Of a stretch of 6,539 nt of DNA, positions 5,861 to 6,539 are shown piece after piece. A program made the translations under genes and the position numbers. This DNA comes from Candidatus Solincola jinzensis. GTDB taxonomy: Bacteria > Actinomycetota > Geothermincolia > Geothermincolales > RBG-13-55-18. Numbering within the stretch: position 1 is the stretch's first letter; each line of letters begins with the position of its first letter. The notes beneath the pieces were generated by a model. It did no database searches, was not told the origin of the DNA, and was given only the letters and a program-made list of their open reading frames with translations. The stretch is taken from contig JACVJG010000177.1 of assembly GCA_015711875.1 (NCBI GenBank), positions 1 through 6,539 on the forward strand, read 5' to 3'.

Positions 5861-6539
5861 TCAGCGCGTGTCGGCGAGGTGCTCACGGCAGAATTCAAGG
5901 CTGCGTCTGAGGTTGCTCACCAGCCTGGCCTCTCCCAGCCTCGCCTCCAAGGGTCCTGGTCCCAGCTCGAGGGAAACGCATCCGGAAAAGCCATCACGCG
6001 CCAGCAGGCGCAGGAAACGGTCCAGAGGAAGCCTGCCCTCAAAGGGTAACGCGTGGTCGTCGAATCCTTTGTGATAATTGTTCGAAAGGTGCACGTGACG
6101 TACGCGGTCTCCCAATCTATCCCATGCCTCGAAGATATCCACGCCTGCGATGGCGAAATGGCTGGTGTCGAAGACCAGATTGGGAAAGCTGGCCAGTTCT
6201 TCCAGATTATTGAAGAGGCTTAGGTTGAGGGGACGATGGGCTTTTACCAGCATGGCGTTTTCCACCGCCACCGTGATCCCGCTTTCCCCGCTGAGGGCGT
6301 CGAGTTCGTGCCGCAGCCAGCGCGCGTATCCCCACTGCCAGAAATAGGGGAGGTGCACCACCACGACCTCAGCGCCCAGCGCCCTCGCCATACGCCGTGA
6401 TGCGTAGATCTTGCCGACATGGTTCCCCCACACTTTTTTCGCCGCCAGCAGGAAAGGGGCGTGCACGGCGCGCACCCTCAGGTGGTGCACCGACGCCAGC
6501 TCGGCGACGCCGGCAGCTGATTGTGTGTCGGCGCGTTTG
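5861..6539 (-). CDS. Sugar phosphate isomerase/epimerase-like TIM-barrel protein, N-terminus cut by window edge
   Basis: The last 225 residues of a xylose-isomerase-like TIM-barrel protein (AP endonuclease family 2 superfamily). The frame is open to position 6539 without a stop, so the GTG at 6490 is probably internal: residues before it (VAELASVHHLRVRAVHAP) fit the strand that normally precedes the HAP motif. Numbering from the edge, likely metal-ligand or active-site positions are H26 (VHAP), H62 (VVHLPYF), E93 (VAVENAM), D124 and H127 (FDTSHFAIAG), H148/H150 (RHVHLSNNY) and E191 (SLELGPGP). Roughly 40-60 N-terminal residues are missing. The fold covers sugar isomerases, epimerases and endonuclease IV. 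The residues do not fix a substrate, so I give no specific reaction. miaB begins 38 bases downstream on the same strand, and co-transcription is plausible. Confidence 0.85.
   Translation of the reverse strand, partial: KRADTQSAAGVAELASVHHLRVRAVHAPFLLAAKKVWGNHVGKIYASRRMARALGAEVVVVHLPYFWQWGYARWLRHELDALSGESGITVAVENAMLVKAHRPLNLSLFNNLEELASFPNLVFDTSHFAIAGVDIFEAWDRLGDRVRHVHLSNNYHKGFDDHALPFEGRLPLDRFLRLLARDGFSGCVSLELGPGPLEARLGEARLVSNLRRSLEFCREHLADTR

Noticed and set aside
1..6539. CRISPR arrays, tRNAs, rRNA, insertion sequences or phage genes
   Set aside because: Reading both strands I found no regular direct repeats, tRNA-like arms, transposase motifs or phage-type proteins; the coding regions are explained by housekeeping or conserved genes.

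Overview
All the coding capacity I can support lies on the minus strand: seven genes, the first and last cut by the window edges. Composition is GC-rich. Starts are mixed (ATG, one TTG), usually behind good Shine-Dalgarno sequences. A DapL-type LL-diaminopimelate aminotransferase next to dapF, together with the LigB/AMMECR1 pair, points to an anaerobic, high-GC, Gram-positive-type lineage, either a deep actinobacterium or a Moorella/Desulfotomaculum-like Firmicute. That placement is an inference from gene content and protein flavour and is not secure.

In the direction of transcription (high to low coordinates) the order is as follows. (1) 6539-5861: a xylose-isomerase-like TIM-barrel protein, missing its N-terminus. 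(2) 5822-4509: miaB, the radical-SAM tRNA methylthiotransferase. (3) 4508-4209: a 300-base gap with a GC-rich inverted repeat, a possible promoter and a possible 15-codon leader ORF. (4) 4208-3375: a LigB/MEMO-like protein. (5) 3363-2824: an AMMECR1-domain protein. (6) 2814-1849: miaA, tRNA dimethylallyltransferase. (7) 1848-1693: a 156-base gap with no convincing gene. (8) 1692-838: dapF, diaminopimelate epimerase. (9) 797-1: dapL, LL-diaminopimelate aminotransferase, missing its C-terminus.

Two pathways are recognisable. MiaA and MiaB act in sequence on A37 of tRNAs that read UNN codons (A to i6A to ms2i6A). DapL and DapF act in sequence to make meso-diaminopimelate for lysine and peptidoglycan (tetrahydrodipicolinate to LL-DAP to meso-DAP). 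Genes 4 to 6 are packed with gaps of 9-11 bases and are probably co-transcribed and translationally coupled.

The part with least known biology is the LigB-like/AMMECR1 pair between miaB and miaA. Its two domains are often fused in one protein of the AmmeMemoRadiSam group. Here they are separate genes in different frames, and no AmmeMemoRadiSam radical-SAM gene is visible in the window. I see no CRISPR array, insertion sequence, tRNA or rRNA. Overall this looks like a conserved housekeeping region rather than an accessory island.
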